A stretch of DNA of 64,000 bases from a gamma proteobacterium symbiont of Stewartia floridana (lineage in GTDB: Bacteria; Pseudomonadota; Gammaproteobacteria; Chromatiales; Chromatiaceae), in NCBI GenBank assembly GCA_003676145.1, contig NAUB01000023.1:302350-366349 (forward strand), read 5' to 3'. The translations under genes were made by a program, and so were the position numbers. The stretch's first letter is position 1. Each line of letters begins with the position of its first letter. Positions 47,662 to 61,826 of the stretch are shown piece by piece. The notes beneath the pieces are model-generated. The model was given only the letters and a program-made list of their open reading frames with translations. It had not been told where the DNA came from and searched no databases.

Positions 47662-49851
47662 ATGAGGGGTTTGCCAATGGCACTCAGACACTGTGGGATG
47701 GATCAATCTGGGCTGGTTCGCGCATTAGCGCACAGGTTTTTTGGATTGGCGTTGCTGTTGATATTTACAGGTACGCCTCTGGCTGTCATGGCCGGGCCTG
47801 CTCTGCAATCCATAGACTTTTCCGCACTGCCCGGAGACAGGGTTCAAATTGCTTTGCAGATGTCTGGCCCAGCTAACGAACCAACCAGTTTTGTGACGGA
47901 GAACCCAGCTCGTATCTCCTTCGACTTTTCAGGTGTGAGCAGCTCTCTTGGCTACAAAACAAAACTGATCGGAGTTGGTCCTGCGCATAGTATTACAGCA
48001 CTGGAAGCTGGTAATAGAACCCGCTTGGTGATCAACCTGTCATCCATGGTGGGTTATAAAACTGAAATTGAAGATTCCACCGTATTGATTACCCTTGACG
48101 TCAGCAATCAGGGAATCGGCTCCAGTGCCAGTGTTGCCCAGCAACCTAGCACTTCGAGTATGACCAATGAAGAGGCGGAAGCTGCCTCTGCTAGTGGTGG
48201 CAGTTACGATGTTGCCAACATTGATTTCCGTCGTGGTGATGCGGGTGAAGGGCGTATATTGGTCACTCTGGGTAATCCTGCCATACCGGTGGATGTACGT
48301 GAGCAGGGTGGCAAGATCATCATGGAGATCTTCAAAGCCACCATTGACAACGCCCTGGTGCAATCCCTCGATGTGATGGATTTTGCGACTCCGGTCAGCA
48401 AGATCGAAACCAAGCCTGTGGGCGAGAATGTTGTCATCGAGATCAGCCCCACCGGTGAGTATGACTATCTTGCCTACCAGGCAAACGAGGTATTTGCTGT
48501 TGAAGTCCGTTCACTCACCAAGCAGGAAAAAGATGCGCTGTTGAAGGAGCGGTTGGTCTTCACCGGTGACAGACTATCTCTGAATTTCCAGGATATCGAG
48601 GTCCGCGCTGTTCTGCAGCTGCTGGCTGATTTCACCGGCCTGAATCTTGTCACCAGTGATACCGTGGATGGACGGATTACCCTGAGATTGAAGAATGTCC
48701 CCTGGGATCAGGCCCTCGACATCATTCTCAAATCGAAAGGCCTGACCAAGCGCCAGATCGACAACGTGATCATGGTGGCGCCGACCGAAGAGGTGGCCGC
48801 GAGAGAGCAGCTGGAGCTTGAGTCTCAGCAGAAGATTGAAGAGCTTGCGCCTTTGAGATCCGATTTCATCCAGGTCAACTATGCCAAGGCCCAGGATCTG
48901 GCGGATCTCTTGAAATCTGAAGAAAACCGCCTGCTGTCAGAGCGTGGTAATGTCACTGTGGATGTCAGGACCAATACCCTGTTGATCCAGGATACAGCCG
49001 CCAAGCTGGAGGATATCCGGCGTCTGCTGCAGAGACTGGATATCCCAGTCAGACAGGTATTGATCGAATCCAGAATCGTCATTGCCAACAACGATTTCGC
49101 CAAAGATCTTGGTGTACGCTTTGGCGCCAATTTCGATGGCTCATTCGATGATAACTTCACTCTGACAGCCGGTGCTCTACCAGGCCATTTGGATAACTCT
49201 TCCGGCATTGCGCCCGGCATTGAGAACAACGGTGATAGCGGTACTGATGCAAATCGTGAGGCATTGATGGTCAATCTGCCGGTGAATGCCCCATCCGGTG
49301 GTCTTAACTTCCTGGTCGGTAAGGTTGGAAGCTATCTACTGCAGTTGGAACTTACTGCGATGCAGACGGAAGGTAGGGGTGAGCTAATCTCCAGCCCTAG
49401 AGTAATCACCTCAGATCAGACTCAGGCCTCAATCAAGCAGGGTGTAGAAATTCCATACCAGGAAGCAACTGCAAGTGGGGCGACAAGAATTGCGTTCAAA
49501 GAAGCACTACTGAAGCTTGATGTGACCCCGCATATAACACCGGACGATAGGGTCAGAATGGATCTGCTGATCAACAAGGATAACCCGGACTACACCCGCT
49601 CCATCCTTGGTGTGCCGCCCATCGATACCCGTAAAATCGAAACCACAGTCCTGGTGGATAATGGTGAAACCGTGGTTCTCGGTGGTGTCTTTGAGAGAAA
49701 CAAGACCAAGGCGACTGAAAAAGTCCCATTCTTTGGCGACATCCCCTACGCGGGCGTACTGTTCAGACGCAACGAACAGGTTGACGACAACAATGAGCTG
49801 CTGATTTTCGTAACCCCGAAAATCCTCAAGGAGACACTCACCGTTCGTTAA
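47662..49851 (+). CDS. pilQ: Type IV pilus secretin PilQ
   Basis: 729 residues with a signal peptide (about 20-45; ATGs at 47662 and 47677 are both usable). Two N-terminal AMIN domains (FSALPGDRVQIALQM, and IDFRRGDAGEGRILVTLG) bind peptidoglycan; then a secretin/TonB short N-terminal domain (SLNFQDIEVRAVLQLLADFT), an N1/KH-like domain and the C-terminal secretin barrel (ELISSPRVITSDQTQASIKQ, VPFFGDIPYAGVLFR). It forms the outer-membrane pore through which the pilus passes. A strong terminator follows, ending the pil transcript. Confidence 0.97.
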   Translation: MRGLPMALRHCGMDQSGLVRALAHRFFGLALLLIFTGTPLAVMAGPALQSIDFSALPGDRVQIALQMSGPANEPTSFVTENPARISFDFSGVSSSLGYKTKLIGVGPAHSITALEAGNRTRLVINLSSMVGYKTEIEDSTVLITLDVSNQGIGSSASVAQQPSTSSMTNEEAEAASASGGSYDVANIDFRRGDAGEGRILVTLGNPAIPVDVREQGGKIIMEIFKATIDNALVQSLDVMDFATPVSKIETKPVGENVVIEISPTGEYDYLAYQANEVFAVEVRSLTKQEKDALLKERLVFTGDRLSLNFQDIEVRAVLQLLADFTGLNLVTSDTVDGRITLRLKNVPWDQALDIILKSKGLTKRQIDNVIMVAPTEEVAAREQLELESQQKIEELAPLRSDFIQVNYAKAQDLADLLKSEENRLLSERGNVTVDVRTNTLLIQDTAAKLEDIRRLLQRLDIPVRQVLIESRIVIANNDFAKDLGVRFGANFDGSFDDNFTLTAGALPGHLDNSSGIAPGIENNGDSGTDANREALMVNLPVNAPSGGLNFLVGKVGSYLLQLELTAMQTEGRGELISSPRVITSDQTQASIKQGVEIPYQEATASGATRIAFKEALLKLDVTPHITPDDRVRMDLLINKDNPDYTRSILGVPPIDTRKIETTVLVDNGETVVLGGVFERNKTKATEKVPFFGDIPYAGVLFRRNEQVDDNNELLIFVTPKILKETLTVR

Positions 49852-49871
49852 CAAGCGGCTTAACCCGGATC

Positions 49872-49902
49872 AAAAGGCGTGCCTTAGTTGCACGCCTTTT
49901 TT
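49872..49902 (+). terminator. Rho-independent terminator of the pil operon
   Basis: AAAAGGCGTGC (49872-49882) and GCACGCCTTTT (49890-49900), a perfect 11-bp stem with a 7-base loop, followed by TT; T6 in total. Confidence 0.92.
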
Positions 49903-50050
49903 CGTATGAAAACACTGGTTTAGCATAAATTCCAAGCGGCTTCTGAGGCCGCTTTGCAGTTCACCTATAGAATAAAGCTTTTCTGTAGCGTCAAATCTGC
50001 TGTATAAACTCAGCTTAACTGTACCGCCACTTCGTCTTACCGATGATTGT

Positions 50051-50572
50051 ATGCATGTTCAAAATCTTTTTTTAATCGGCCCGATGGGTGCTGGAAAGAC
50101 CACGGTCGGCCGCCAACTGGCGGAGCATTTCCGGAAGGAGTTTATCGACTCCGATCTGGAGATCCAGCGGCGCACGGGTGTGGATATTCCAACCATTTTT
50201 GAGTTTGAGGGTGAGGAGGGATTCCGCCAGCGCGAGCAGGAGGTGATCGACGAGCTGACTCAAAGAGAAGAGGTGGTGCTTGCGACCGGTGGTGGCGCGG
50301 TGATCAGAGAGCAGAACCGCAAAGCGCTCTCCTCCAGAGGGCTGGTGATCTATCTCCACTGTACGGTTGAGCAACAGTTTGAGCGAACCCATCGAGATAA
50401 AAACCGGCCGCTGCTGCAGACCGATGACCCAATGGCCAAGCTCAAATCGCTGATGGCTGAGCGTGACCCTCTCTACCGCCAGACTGCCGACCTGTTGATC
50501 AGTACCGAGGGCAGAAACACCCAGGCCGTGGTGCAGGATATTCGCAAGCAGATCAATTCACTAAATTCGTAG
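50051..50572 (+). CDS. aroK: Shikimate kinase
   Basis: 173 residues. It phosphorylates shikimate in the chorismate pathway. P-loop [11 protein letters not shown] (10-20), the [11 protein letters not shown] shikimate-binding segment, GGGAVIRE and the lid RDKNRPLLQ are all present. Length equals E. coli AroK. It is ten bases from aroB; the aroKB pair after pilQ is the standard gammaproteobacterial order. Confidence 0.96.
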   Translation: MHVQNLFLIGPMGAGKTTVGRQLAEHFRKEFIDSDLEIQRRTGVDIPTIFEFEGEEGFRQREQEVIDELTQREEVVLATGGGAVIREQNRKALSSRGLVIYLHCTVEQQFERTHRDKNRPLLQTDDPMAKLKSLMAERDPLYRQTADLLISTEGRNTQAVVQDIRKQINSLNS

Positions 50573-50582
50573 GGTAGAAGTC

Positions 50583-51674
50583 TTGAGTAATTATGAACAA
50601 CGATTGGATGTGGATTTAGGCGATCGCAGCTATCCGATCTATATCGGTGAAGGGGTGTATGCCGAGGCCAATCACTATAAAGAGGCGATACCGGGCCGCC
50701 AGGTGATGGTGGTCAGTAATGAGACGGTCGCCCCGCTCTATCTGGAACAGACGCTGAACGCATTGAGCGATTTCGATGTGGCCACTTGTATCCTGCCGGA
50801 TGGTGAACAGTACAAGACGCTGGAGATGGTAAACAGGATCTACAGCGCGATGCTTGAACAACGTTTTACCCGTCAATCCACCCTGGTTGCGCTGGGTGGC
50901 GGTGTGATCGGCGACATGACCGGTTTCGCAGCGGCGACCTATCAACGGGGTGTCCACTTCATTCAGGTGCCCACCACCCTGTTGGCCCAGGTGGATTCCT
51001 CCGTGGGTGGCAAAACCGGTGTCAATCACCCGCTGGGTAAAAACATGATTGGGGCCTTCTACCAGCCCCGTCTGGTGCTGGCGGATACCGCAACGCTGAG
51101 AACCCTGGATGACCGGCAGTTTGCCTCCGGACTGGCGGAGGTCATCAAATATGGTTTGATTGTGGACGAGCCATTCTACAGTTGGCTTGAAGAGCATATG
51201 GATGGCCTGCTTGAACGGGATCCGGAGTTGCTGGCTTACGCCATCCAGGTCTCCTGTCGCTGTAAGGCGGACGTGGTTGAAGCGGATGAAAAAGAGGCTG
51301 GACAGCGGGCGTTGCTCAACCTTGGACATACCTTCGGTCATGCGATTGAAACCGGTATGGGCTATGGTGAATGGCTGCACGGCGAGGCAGTGGCGACCGG
51401 TATGTGTATGGCCGCGGATCTCTCCTGTCGATTGGGGTGGATGCCGCAAGCGGATTTCGATCGTACGGTTAAACTGATCGAGCGGGCCAAACTGCCGATT
51501 ACACCACCCAAGGAGTTGACCCCTGAGCGCTTCCTTGAGCTTATGGCCGTTGATAAAAAGGTCATGGATGGCAAGTTAAGACTTGTTCTGATGAAAAAAA
51601 TCGGCCAGTCTTTGGTTACAGACGATTTTGATCTGAAAAAACTAGAGCAAACATTACAACACTACGCTGACTGA
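50583..51674 (+). CDS. aroB: 3-dehydroquinate synthase
   Basis: 363 residues starting with TTG 50583 (no ATG is available in frame near the conserved start). It converts DAHP to 3-dehydroquinate with NAD and a metal ion. [48 protein letters not shown] and the metal His in [11 protein letters not shown] are visible. Part of the aroK-aroB-damX transcript. Confidence 0.96.
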   Translation: MSNYEQRLDVDLGDRSYPIYIGEGVYAEANHYKEAIPGRQVMVVSNETVAPLYLEQTLNALSDFDVATCILPDGEQYKTLEMVNRIYSAMLEQRFTRQSTLVALGGGVIGDMTGFAAATYQRGVHFIQVPTTLLAQVDSSVGGKTGVNHPLGKNMIGAFYQPRLVLADTATLRTLDDRQFASGLAEVIKYGLIVDEPFYSWLEEHMDGLLERDPELLAYAIQVSCRCKADVVEADEKEAGQRALLNLGHTFGHAIETGMGYGEWLHGEAVATGMCMAADLSCRLGWMPQADFDRTVKLIERAKLPITPPKELTPERFLELMAVDKKVMDGKLRLVLMKKIGQSLVTDDFDLKKLEQTLQHYAD

Positions 51675-51697
51675 TCTCATTCATAACGGAAACAATA

Positions 51698-53443
51698 GTG
51701 TCTGATAACAATGAGTTCTTTTCGACCCCGGAAGTCACCGCCCATCTCGATCTGATCCGTCATCTGATCGAGAACAGCGAGCTGGTGCCGTTGGTCAGGG
51801 GTGCCGAGGGCAGTGGTAAATCACTGCTGGCCTCCCGCTTACAGGAGCTGGCGCCTGAGAACTGGATGGTCTGCCATTTTTCTGCTGAACCCACCTTGCA
51901 ACCGGAACGGCTGCTGGCCTTCATCGCCCGTTGCAGCGGTCTGCCGGATATTGCCGGTGATCTGATGCAGCGCCTGGCGGATCGTTTTGAGGTGTTGAGA
52001 AAGCGCGGCAGAACGCCGGTGCTGTTGGTCGATGACGCCCAGATGCTGCCACCCACCAGTCTGATAACCCTGTTGCGGCTTTTTGAACGACAGGTTGAAG
52101 GTGATCGGCTGGTCAGTATCGTGCTGTTTGCCGATGAACAGATCGATCTGCTGCTCTCCACTCCCCAACTGCAGGTAATGACGCCGCAATCGATTCAGGC
52201 GATCGATATGCCGGTGCTGACCCGTCAGGAAGCGACAGGTTACATGGCGCACCTGCTGAAAAATGAGGGGTTGTCAGACAACTTTGCCCTCGATGAGTCC
52301 AAACTGAACCGTCTGCACAAGGAGACTGGCGGGGTGCCCGGGCCTCTGGCAAGCGCGATTCTGAATGAGGTTGGTATACAGGGAGAGGCAAAACCGGAGG
52401 CTTTGAGTGGCTACCGAAAACAGCTGCTGATGATCGGTGTGCCGGTGGTGGCGGTGATTCTATTACTGCTGCTCTTACAGGGGCCGATCAACTCCCTGTT
52501 CGAGCCGGCAGTGGAACCTCAGGCTCAACCCATGGCGAGTCAGCCGGAAAAAGAGGAGATCGTGCTGCCACCGCCGGATGCGGTCGCGCAAAATCTCGTA
52601 GCCAATGAAAACAGACCGGAAGATTCAACCGAATCCGCTGACCTGGCCGCGATGACCCCGGCGATGGATGATCAGCCGGTGGTTAATCTGTCCGAGCCGA
52701 GCCCGGCGGAAGTGAAACAAAGCGAGTTGGCCGGGCAGAGTCAGGAGCAGGTGGCTACAGTCGATCCGGTCTCCGCGGACTACTCGGCAGATGCTGCTGC
52801 CCCGACCGCTGTCGAGGAGCCTGAAGCTGAGGAGGCTGTTGAGCAACAGGCCGCGGCGGACGTTGCCGAATCGGATAAACCGGCTGAAATGGTTGTCGAG
52901 GCGGTTGAGCCCACACCATCCCCTGAAGTGGTGTTGAGCGAGCCGGCTGCTGTGCCGGATCAGGTGGCAGTAGTGGAGCAAGCGGTGGCTGACCTCACGC
53001 CAGACACGCCACCAGCCGCGGACACAGCGGTCGAGGCAGAGCCGGTTGAACCGGTTCAACCACCTGCTGCAGTTGAAGAGGTCAAAGAGGTCGCCGCAGC
53101 GCCGGCTGAGGAAGCTGCCCCAGCCACTGAAACCAAGGCCGCGAGTGATCCATTTGCCGAATCGGCCGCCTGGGTCAAGTCTCAGCCGGGGGCGAATTAT
53201 ACGCTGCAACTGATCGCGGTCGAGAATCTCGACTCCTTGAATCGTTATATTTCACGCAATTCTCTGGATAATCAAGCTGTTACGGTGAAAACCCTGCGCA
53301 AGGGCGCACCCTGGTATTCGCTGATCTGGGGATCCTTCCCCAACCGTGACCTGGCGCTTGCCGCGCAGAGCGATCTGCCGGCAGCGGTACGCAAGGGGGG
53401 TGTCTGGGCCCGAAGTTTTGCTTCCCTGCAGAACCTTCCTTAA
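51698..53443 (+). CDS. damX: DamX-like cell-division protein with AAA ATPase and SPOR domains
   Basis: 581 residues starting at GTG 51698. Residues 1-225 are an AAA/ExeA-type ATPase with Walker A GAEGSGKSLLASRL and Walker B PVLLVDDAQ; a membrane helix follows at about 247-267 (IGVPVVAVILLLLLL); then a Pro/Ala/Glu/Val-rich acidic linker of about 240 residues; and a C-terminal SPOR domain (YTLQLIAVENLDSLNRYI) that binds denuded septal glycan. This is DamX architecture plus a catalytic-looking ATPase, as seen in Pseudomonas-type damX genes between aroB and gltB. Confidence 0.9.
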   Translation: MSDNNEFFSTPEVTAHLDLIRHLIENSELVPLVRGAEGSGKSLLASRLQELAPENWMVCHFSAEPTLQPERLLAFIARCSGLPDIAGDLMQRLADRFEVLRKRGRTPVLLVDDAQMLPPTSLITLLRLFERQVEGDRLVSIVLFADEQIDLLLSTPQLQVMTPQSIQAIDMPVLTRQEATGYMAHLLKNEGLSDNFALDESKLNRLHKETGGVPGPLASAILNEVGIQGEAKPEALSGYRKQLLMIGVPVVAVILLLLLLQGPINSLFEPAVEPQAQPMASQPEKEEIVLPPPDAVAQNLVANENRPEDSTESADLAAMTPAMDDQPVVNLSEPSPAEVKQSELAGQSQEQVATVDPVSADYSADAAAPTAVEEPEAEEAVEQQAAADVAESDKPAEMVVEAVEPTPSPEVVLSEPAAVPDQVAVVEQAVADLTPDTPPAADTAVEAEPVEPVQPPAAVEEVKEVAAAPAEEAAPATETKAASDPFAESAAWVKSQPGANYTLQLIAVENLDSLNRYISRNSLDNQAVTVKTLRKGAPWYSLIWGSFPNRDLALAAQSDLPAAVRKGGVWARSFASLQNLP

Positions 53444-53784
53444 CTCAGCAGCTGTTCTGTTGATAAAGCAACTTCTTGATTTATAGAGCATAACCCGGCA
53501 AAAGCCGAGGTGCCCTTTAAAACCATGTTTGAAAAATGGTCTCATTTTGCCTGGACTGTATAATCTAGGGACCAGTACACGGCGGTTTAGAATTGAAAAT
53601 CCGATAGGCAAACGAAAAAAGCCTTAAGCTCTGGTCTGAGACGTAATTCTCAAGTATCCTATCGAGTTCTGCGACACCGGGCGGCTTGATTATTCGCCGC
53701 CGTGAATTCCTTATTTCAGGTTATTTGCATAACCTTCGGCGCGATATAACAGTCGCCGGGGGCGGGCAAAATGAGGTTTGTGAA
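53444..53784 (+). other. 341-base leader region of gltB
   Basis: No gene; the open frame that continues gltB upstream to 53686 lacks a ribosome-binding site. A TATAAT hexamer lies at 53559-53564 and a short CGGCAAAAGCCG hairpin near 53491-53502. With that promoter the leader would be about 215 bases; I see no known glutamine riboswitch fold in it. Confidence 0.45.
53559..53564 (+). promoter_or_regulatory. Candidate -10 element of the gltBD promoter
   Basis: A perfect TATAAT hexamer. A -35 at normal spacing is not clear (TTGAAA at 53529 is 24 bases away), so an activator may be required. Confidence 0.4.
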
Positions 53785-58425
<4,641 letters not shown>

Positions 58426-58427
58426 GC

Positions 58428-59879
58428 ATGGGTAAGCCAACTGGATTCAAAGAGATCGATCGTCAGGACCGGACCTATGCACCGGTGTCGGACCGGATCA
58501 CCCACTACCAAGAGTTCGTCATCCCGCTGACCGACGAGAATGTCAGCCAGCAGGGTGCGCGCTGTATGGATTGCGGCATACCCTTCTGTCATCAGGGCTG
58601 CCCGGTGAACAACATCATTCCCGACTGGAACGATCTGGTCTACAAGGGCGACTGGCAGGCGGCCATCGATGTGCTGCATACCACCAACAACTTTCCCGAG
58701 TTCACCGGTCGTATCTGTCCGGCGCCTTGTGAAGCCGCCTGCACCCTGAACCTGGAAGATACCCCGGTCACCATCAAGACCATCGAATACAGCATCATCG
58801 AAAAGGCCTGGAGCGAAGGCTGGGTGAAACCGCAGATTGCCGACCATAAGAGCGGCAAACGGGTTGCCGTGGTCGGCTCCGGACCCGCCGGCATGGCGGC
58901 CGCCCAACAGCTCGCCAGGGCAGGGCATAGTGTGGTGCTGTACGAAAAGCAGAACCGCATTGGTGGTCTGTTGCGCTACGGCATTCCCGATTTTAAGCTG
59001 GATAAAAAGATCATCGACCGCCGCATGGCGCAGATGCGCACCGAAGGTGTCGAGTTCAAGACCAGCACCCACATCGGTGTGGATCTGCCCGGACGCCAGC
59101 TGCTGGACGATTTCGATGCGGTGGTACTCTCCGGTGGTTCAGAAAAGCCTCGCGATCTGCCGATCCCCGGCCGTGAGCTGAAAGGCGTCCACTTCGCCAT
59201 GGATTTTCTGCGCAGCAACAGCCACAGAGTGCAGGGCGACCATGTGGAGGATTTCATCTCCGCAGAAGGCAAACACGTGGTGGTGATCGGCGGTGGTGAT
59301 ACCGGTTCCGACTGTATCGGCACCTCGAACCGTCATGGCGCAGCCTCGGTCACCCAACTGGAGATACTGCCCCAACCTCCGGAAAAAGAGGAGAAGGGCA
59401 CCACCTGGCCCGATTGGCCCAACAAGATGCGCACCTCCAGCTCCCAGGAAGAGGGTTGCGATCGGATGTGGCAGATCGCCACCAAGCGATTCATCGATGA
59501 CGGGCAGGGCAACCTGGCCGGTGTCGAGTGCATCAAGGTCGAGTGGGAGAAGGATTCAGCCGGCAACTGGAAGATGAGCGAAGTGGACGGTTCGGAGTTC
59601 GAACTGAAAGCGGACCTGGTCACCCTCGCTATGGGCTTTGTCCATCCGGTGCATGAAGGCCTGCTGGAAGAGCTGGGCGTGGAACTCGATAACCGGGGCA
59701 ATGTAAAAGCGGCCACCGAAGGTGGAACTGCCTACAAGAGTTCCATCGACGGCGTATTCACCGCCGGCGACATGCGTCGCGGTCAGTCTCTGGTGGTCTG
59801 GGCCATCCGGGAGGGTCGTCAGTGTGCACGGGCAGTTGACGAGTACCTGATGGGAACCACTGACCTGCCATTGTGGTAA
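58428..59879 (+). CDS. gltD: Glutamate synthase, small (beta) subunit
   Basis: 483 residues. It carries electrons from NADPH to the large subunit. The N-terminal Cys set ([17 protein letters not shown] and CPAPCEAAC) holds two [4Fe-4S] clusters; [16 protein letters not shown] is the FAD-binding Rossmann fold and [16 protein letters not shown] the NADPH-binding one. Two bases separate it from gltB. In Pseudomonas-like genomes hemE follows; here a terminator and accessory DNA follow instead. Confidence 0.97.
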   Translation: MGKPTGFKEIDRQDRTYAPVSDRITHYQEFVIPLTDENVSQQGARCMDCGIPFCHQGCPVNNIIPDWNDLVYKGDWQAAIDVLHTTNNFPEFTGRICPAPCEAACTLNLEDTPVTIKTIEYSIIEKAWSEGWVKPQIADHKSGKRVAVVGSGPAGMAAAQQLARAGHSVVLYEKQNRIGGLLRYGIPDFKLDKKIIDRRMAQMRTEGVEFKTSTHIGVDLPGRQLLDDFDAVVLSGGSEKPRDLPIPGRELKGVHFAMDFLRSNSHRVQGDHVEDFISAEGKHVVVIGGGDTGSDCIGTSNRHGAASVTQLEILPQPPEKEEKGTTWPDWPNKMRTSSSQEEGCDRMWQIATKRFIDDGQGNLAGVECIKVEWEKDSAGNWKMSEVDGSEFELKADLVTLAMGFVHPVHEGLLEELGVELDNRGNVKAATEGGTAYKSSIDGVFTAGDMRRGQSLVVWAIREGRQCARAVDEYLMGTTDLPLW

Positions 59880-59887
59880 AACTTCAT

Positions 59888-59916
59888 CGGCCCGGGTACT
59901 CAACCCGGGCCGTTTT
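59888..59916 (+). terminator. Rho-independent terminator of gltBD
   Basis: CGGCCCGGGT (59888-59897) pairs with ACCCGGGCCG (59903-59912), 10 bp perfect, loop ACTCA, followed by TTTT. Confidence 0.92.
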
Positions 59917-60052
59917 CGCTGATTGAGCATTCCCGTCGATACAGCTGATATCCAGATCAGCGACAACCCTGTCTCAGATACCCTGATATTCCCTAATTCA
60001 ACATTACGCATTCGCAGATTGCGCTAAGTGTTATGAATGGAAGGAACCTGCC

Positions 60053-60568
60053 ATGCTGATACGTGAAGCGACCGAAGCGGATTTTGAGTCGATCTGGCCA
60101 ATCTTCAAAGAGATAGCCTCCGCTGGTGACACCTACGCCTACCCAACCGATACCAGTAAAAGCGAAGGGAAGAGGCTCTGGATGGATCTGCCAAGAAAGA
60201 CCTATGTCGTGGTGGAAGATGAGAAAATCGTAGGCACCTATTACATCAAAACCAATCAGGCCGGGCCGGGCAGTCATGTCTGTAATTGCGGTTATATGGT
60301 GCCATCCTCATCCAGAGGAAAAGGTCTGGCTACCGCCATGTGCGAACATTCGCAAAAAATAGCCCGCGAAATGGGCTACAAAGCCATGCAGTTTAATTTT
60401 GTAGCGTCAACCAACGAAGGTGCCGTGCGTCTGTGGCAGAAGCTCGGTTTTGACATTGTAGGACGCCTGCCGGAAGCGTTTAAACCTCCAGTCAAAGGTT
60501 ATGTTGATGCTCTGGTCATGTACAAATGGTTTTTATCCGAGAAGCAACTTAGGCGCCCGCTGAGGTGA
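60053..60568 (+). CDS. GNAT family N-acetyltransferase
   Basis: 171 residues. A full GNAT fold: the N-terminal REATEADFESIWPIFKEIA, then the acetyl-CoA binding motif A (VPSSSRGKGLATAMCEHSQ) and the NEGAVRLWQKLGF end segment typical of the RimI-like and phosphinothricin-type groups. Substrate not determined. GGAAGG lies upstream of the ATG. It sits alone between the gltD terminator and an integrase remnant; no attC flanks it, so it is not counted as a cassette. Confidence 0.88.
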   Translation: MLIREATEADFESIWPIFKEIASAGDTYAYPTDTSKSEGKRLWMDLPRKTYVVVEDEKIVGTYYIKTNQAGPGSHVCNCGYMVPSSSRGKGLATAMCEHSQKIAREMGYKAMQFNFVASTNEGAVRLWQKLGFDIVGRLPEAFKPPVKGYVDALVMYKWFLSEKQLRRPLR

Positions 60569-60869
60569 CAGAATGGACTCTTCGTTTCCTCAAGCAATGC
60601 CAAAGGAATATATAGTTCTGAGGTGATGTTTTCCATGAGAGCTTGCCTTTCATGACTAATTGTTCTAGAAATGAAGCAACGTTAGATTCAGAGCAATCAC
60701 AGGGATGCTTCTCTTTATGGAGATAGAGAAATCGATTGAACCAACCGAAATAGTCACGCTCGCTGTTCACCAACTTGCCGGGAAAACAGAACAAATCAAA
60801 AGGTTCTCGGCTCAAGCCAGGGAATCTATTTCCCGGGATGTTGTTCACGACATCCTCAGAGTTATCCAA
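60549..60869 (-). pseudogene. Remnant of a tyrosine recombinase (integron-integrase-like), N-terminal core-binding part only
   Basis: The minus-strand frame encodes a segment like the SAM-like core-binding domain of IntI/XerC recombinases: DYFGWFNRFLYLHKEKHP, followed by NVASFLEQLV and KGKLSWKTSPQN, which parallels the WIKRFI.FH...HP, V.AFL..LA and T.NQAL pattern of integron integrases. After that, similarity ends and no catalytic domain (R...HxxR...Y) exists. A full gene would need about 330 codons, so only the first third survives. It points away from the cassette array to its right, as intI does. No ATG is needed; TTG 60869 is in frame. Confidence 0.5.
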
Positions 60870-61186
60870 TATTCTAATAGTTCGCAGGCTTGCGAGAATA
60901 GGCGACTACAATACAAAGGTCACGTTGGACTAAATCGCACTGCCACTTCGGTTGCTACCAATCGTTTAAAGTTGATTGCGGTTAAAAACTCTACCTACAT
61001 CGACCTGGCATTGAAGCAGCCAGTCGGAGAGTCTGGTATCTCCAGTAAATTAATTGAACGACCTCCTGTGGGACAAAAACCATATGAAAACCCAATCGGG
61101 AGTAGGAAAGTCTTTTTATAGACTGTTCAATAAGTTGGCAGTAGTTATGCCTGGTATTGTCAGGAAGAAGGTAAAGAAGTGGTGCG
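60870..61186 (+). other. Region between integrase remnant and first attC; probable attI side and a first cassette without recognisable gene
   Basis: About 317 bases between the remnant's start and the first folded site. By position it should include attI and the body of a cassette ending in the 61187-61255 site. The open frames here (e.g. 61054-61284 plus strand, 60991-61215 minus strand) have no family features or ribosome-binding site, so I call no gene. Confidence 0.4.
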
Positions 61187-61255
61187 TCATAACGCAATAC
61201 ATGTGCCGGCGTCATAATACATTTTATGAGCCGTCCACATACTCAACTGTTAGGT
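61187..61255 (+). other. attC-like recombination site 1
   Basis: The left core TCATAAC (61187-61193) and right core GTTAGGT (61249-61255, matching GTTRRRY) enclose an imperfect hairpin: ATGTGCCGGCGTCAT and its partner ATGAGCCGTCCACAT. Length 69 bases, in the range of attC sites. Crossover would be after G61249. Confidence 0.65.
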
Positions 61256-61280
61256 TTTCATCAATCAATAGAGTCATTAC

Positions 61281-61769
61281 ATGAATTCCGAAAAATGCGA
61301 TATGAATGTACACGAACCGGGGCATGATCTGCATTTAGAGCACGAAGACCCGACAATTCGATTTTTACATCGAATCATTCGGCTAGCTGTTAAGGTCCTC
61401 GCTGTCCTTATGGTTATTGTAATTGTTTGGGGAATCGGTGATGTAATTTATGTCTTGTATCAGAGGCTCACGGAGCCACCTTTTCTGCTGCTTCAAATTA
61501 ACGATATCCTTGCAACATTCGGTGCTTTTCTAGCGGTACTCATTGCAATAGAAATATTTATTAATATCAGCATGTATTTAAGCACGAATGTAATTCCTGT
61601 GCGGCTTGTAATTGCAACCGCATTAATGGCAATTGCCCGTAAAGTTATAATTTTTGATTACGACAATATCACGCCTCCATTTATTTATGGTACAGCAGCA
61701 GTCGTTTTAGCGCTTGGCATAACTTATTGGTTAATTACCAAGAAATCCAAAGAGGGAACAATCTCTTAA
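61281..61769 (+). CDS. PsiE-like phosphate-starvation-inducible family membrane protein
   Basis: 162 residues with four membrane helices (about 35-58, 68-92, 102-122 and 130-150). The C-terminal part, ALMAIARKVIIFDYDNITP then a helix, is the PsiE-family signature. PsiE proteins are small inner-membrane proteins induced by phosphate limitation in E. coli; their action is unknown. It starts 26 bases after the first attC crossover and is 57 bases upstream of the universal-stress gene with no attC between, so both share one cassette. Local AT content is higher than in the chromosome to the left. Confidence 0.85.
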   Translation: MNSEKCDMNVHEPGHDLHLEHEDPTIRFLHRIIRLAVKVLAVLMVIVIVWGIGDVIYVLYQRLTEPPFLLLQINDILATFGAFLAVLIAIEIFINISMYLSTNVIPVRLVIATALMAIARKVIIFDYDNITPPFIYGTAAVVLALGITYWLITKKSKEGTIS

Positions 61770-61826
61770 CACTGCACCTTATTTATTGAATAGTGTACCT
61801 ACAGAGTTCAAATTTAGGTCAATACA

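Noticed and set aside
60001..60052. attC-like core (GTTATGA) before the GNAT gene
   Set aside because: There is a GTTATG but no left core and no long hairpin; I do not count it as an attC site.
60705..61121. 138-codon plus-strand frame in the integron platform
   Set aside because: It is antisense to the integrase-like fragment, lacks a ribosome-binding site and shows no family pattern.
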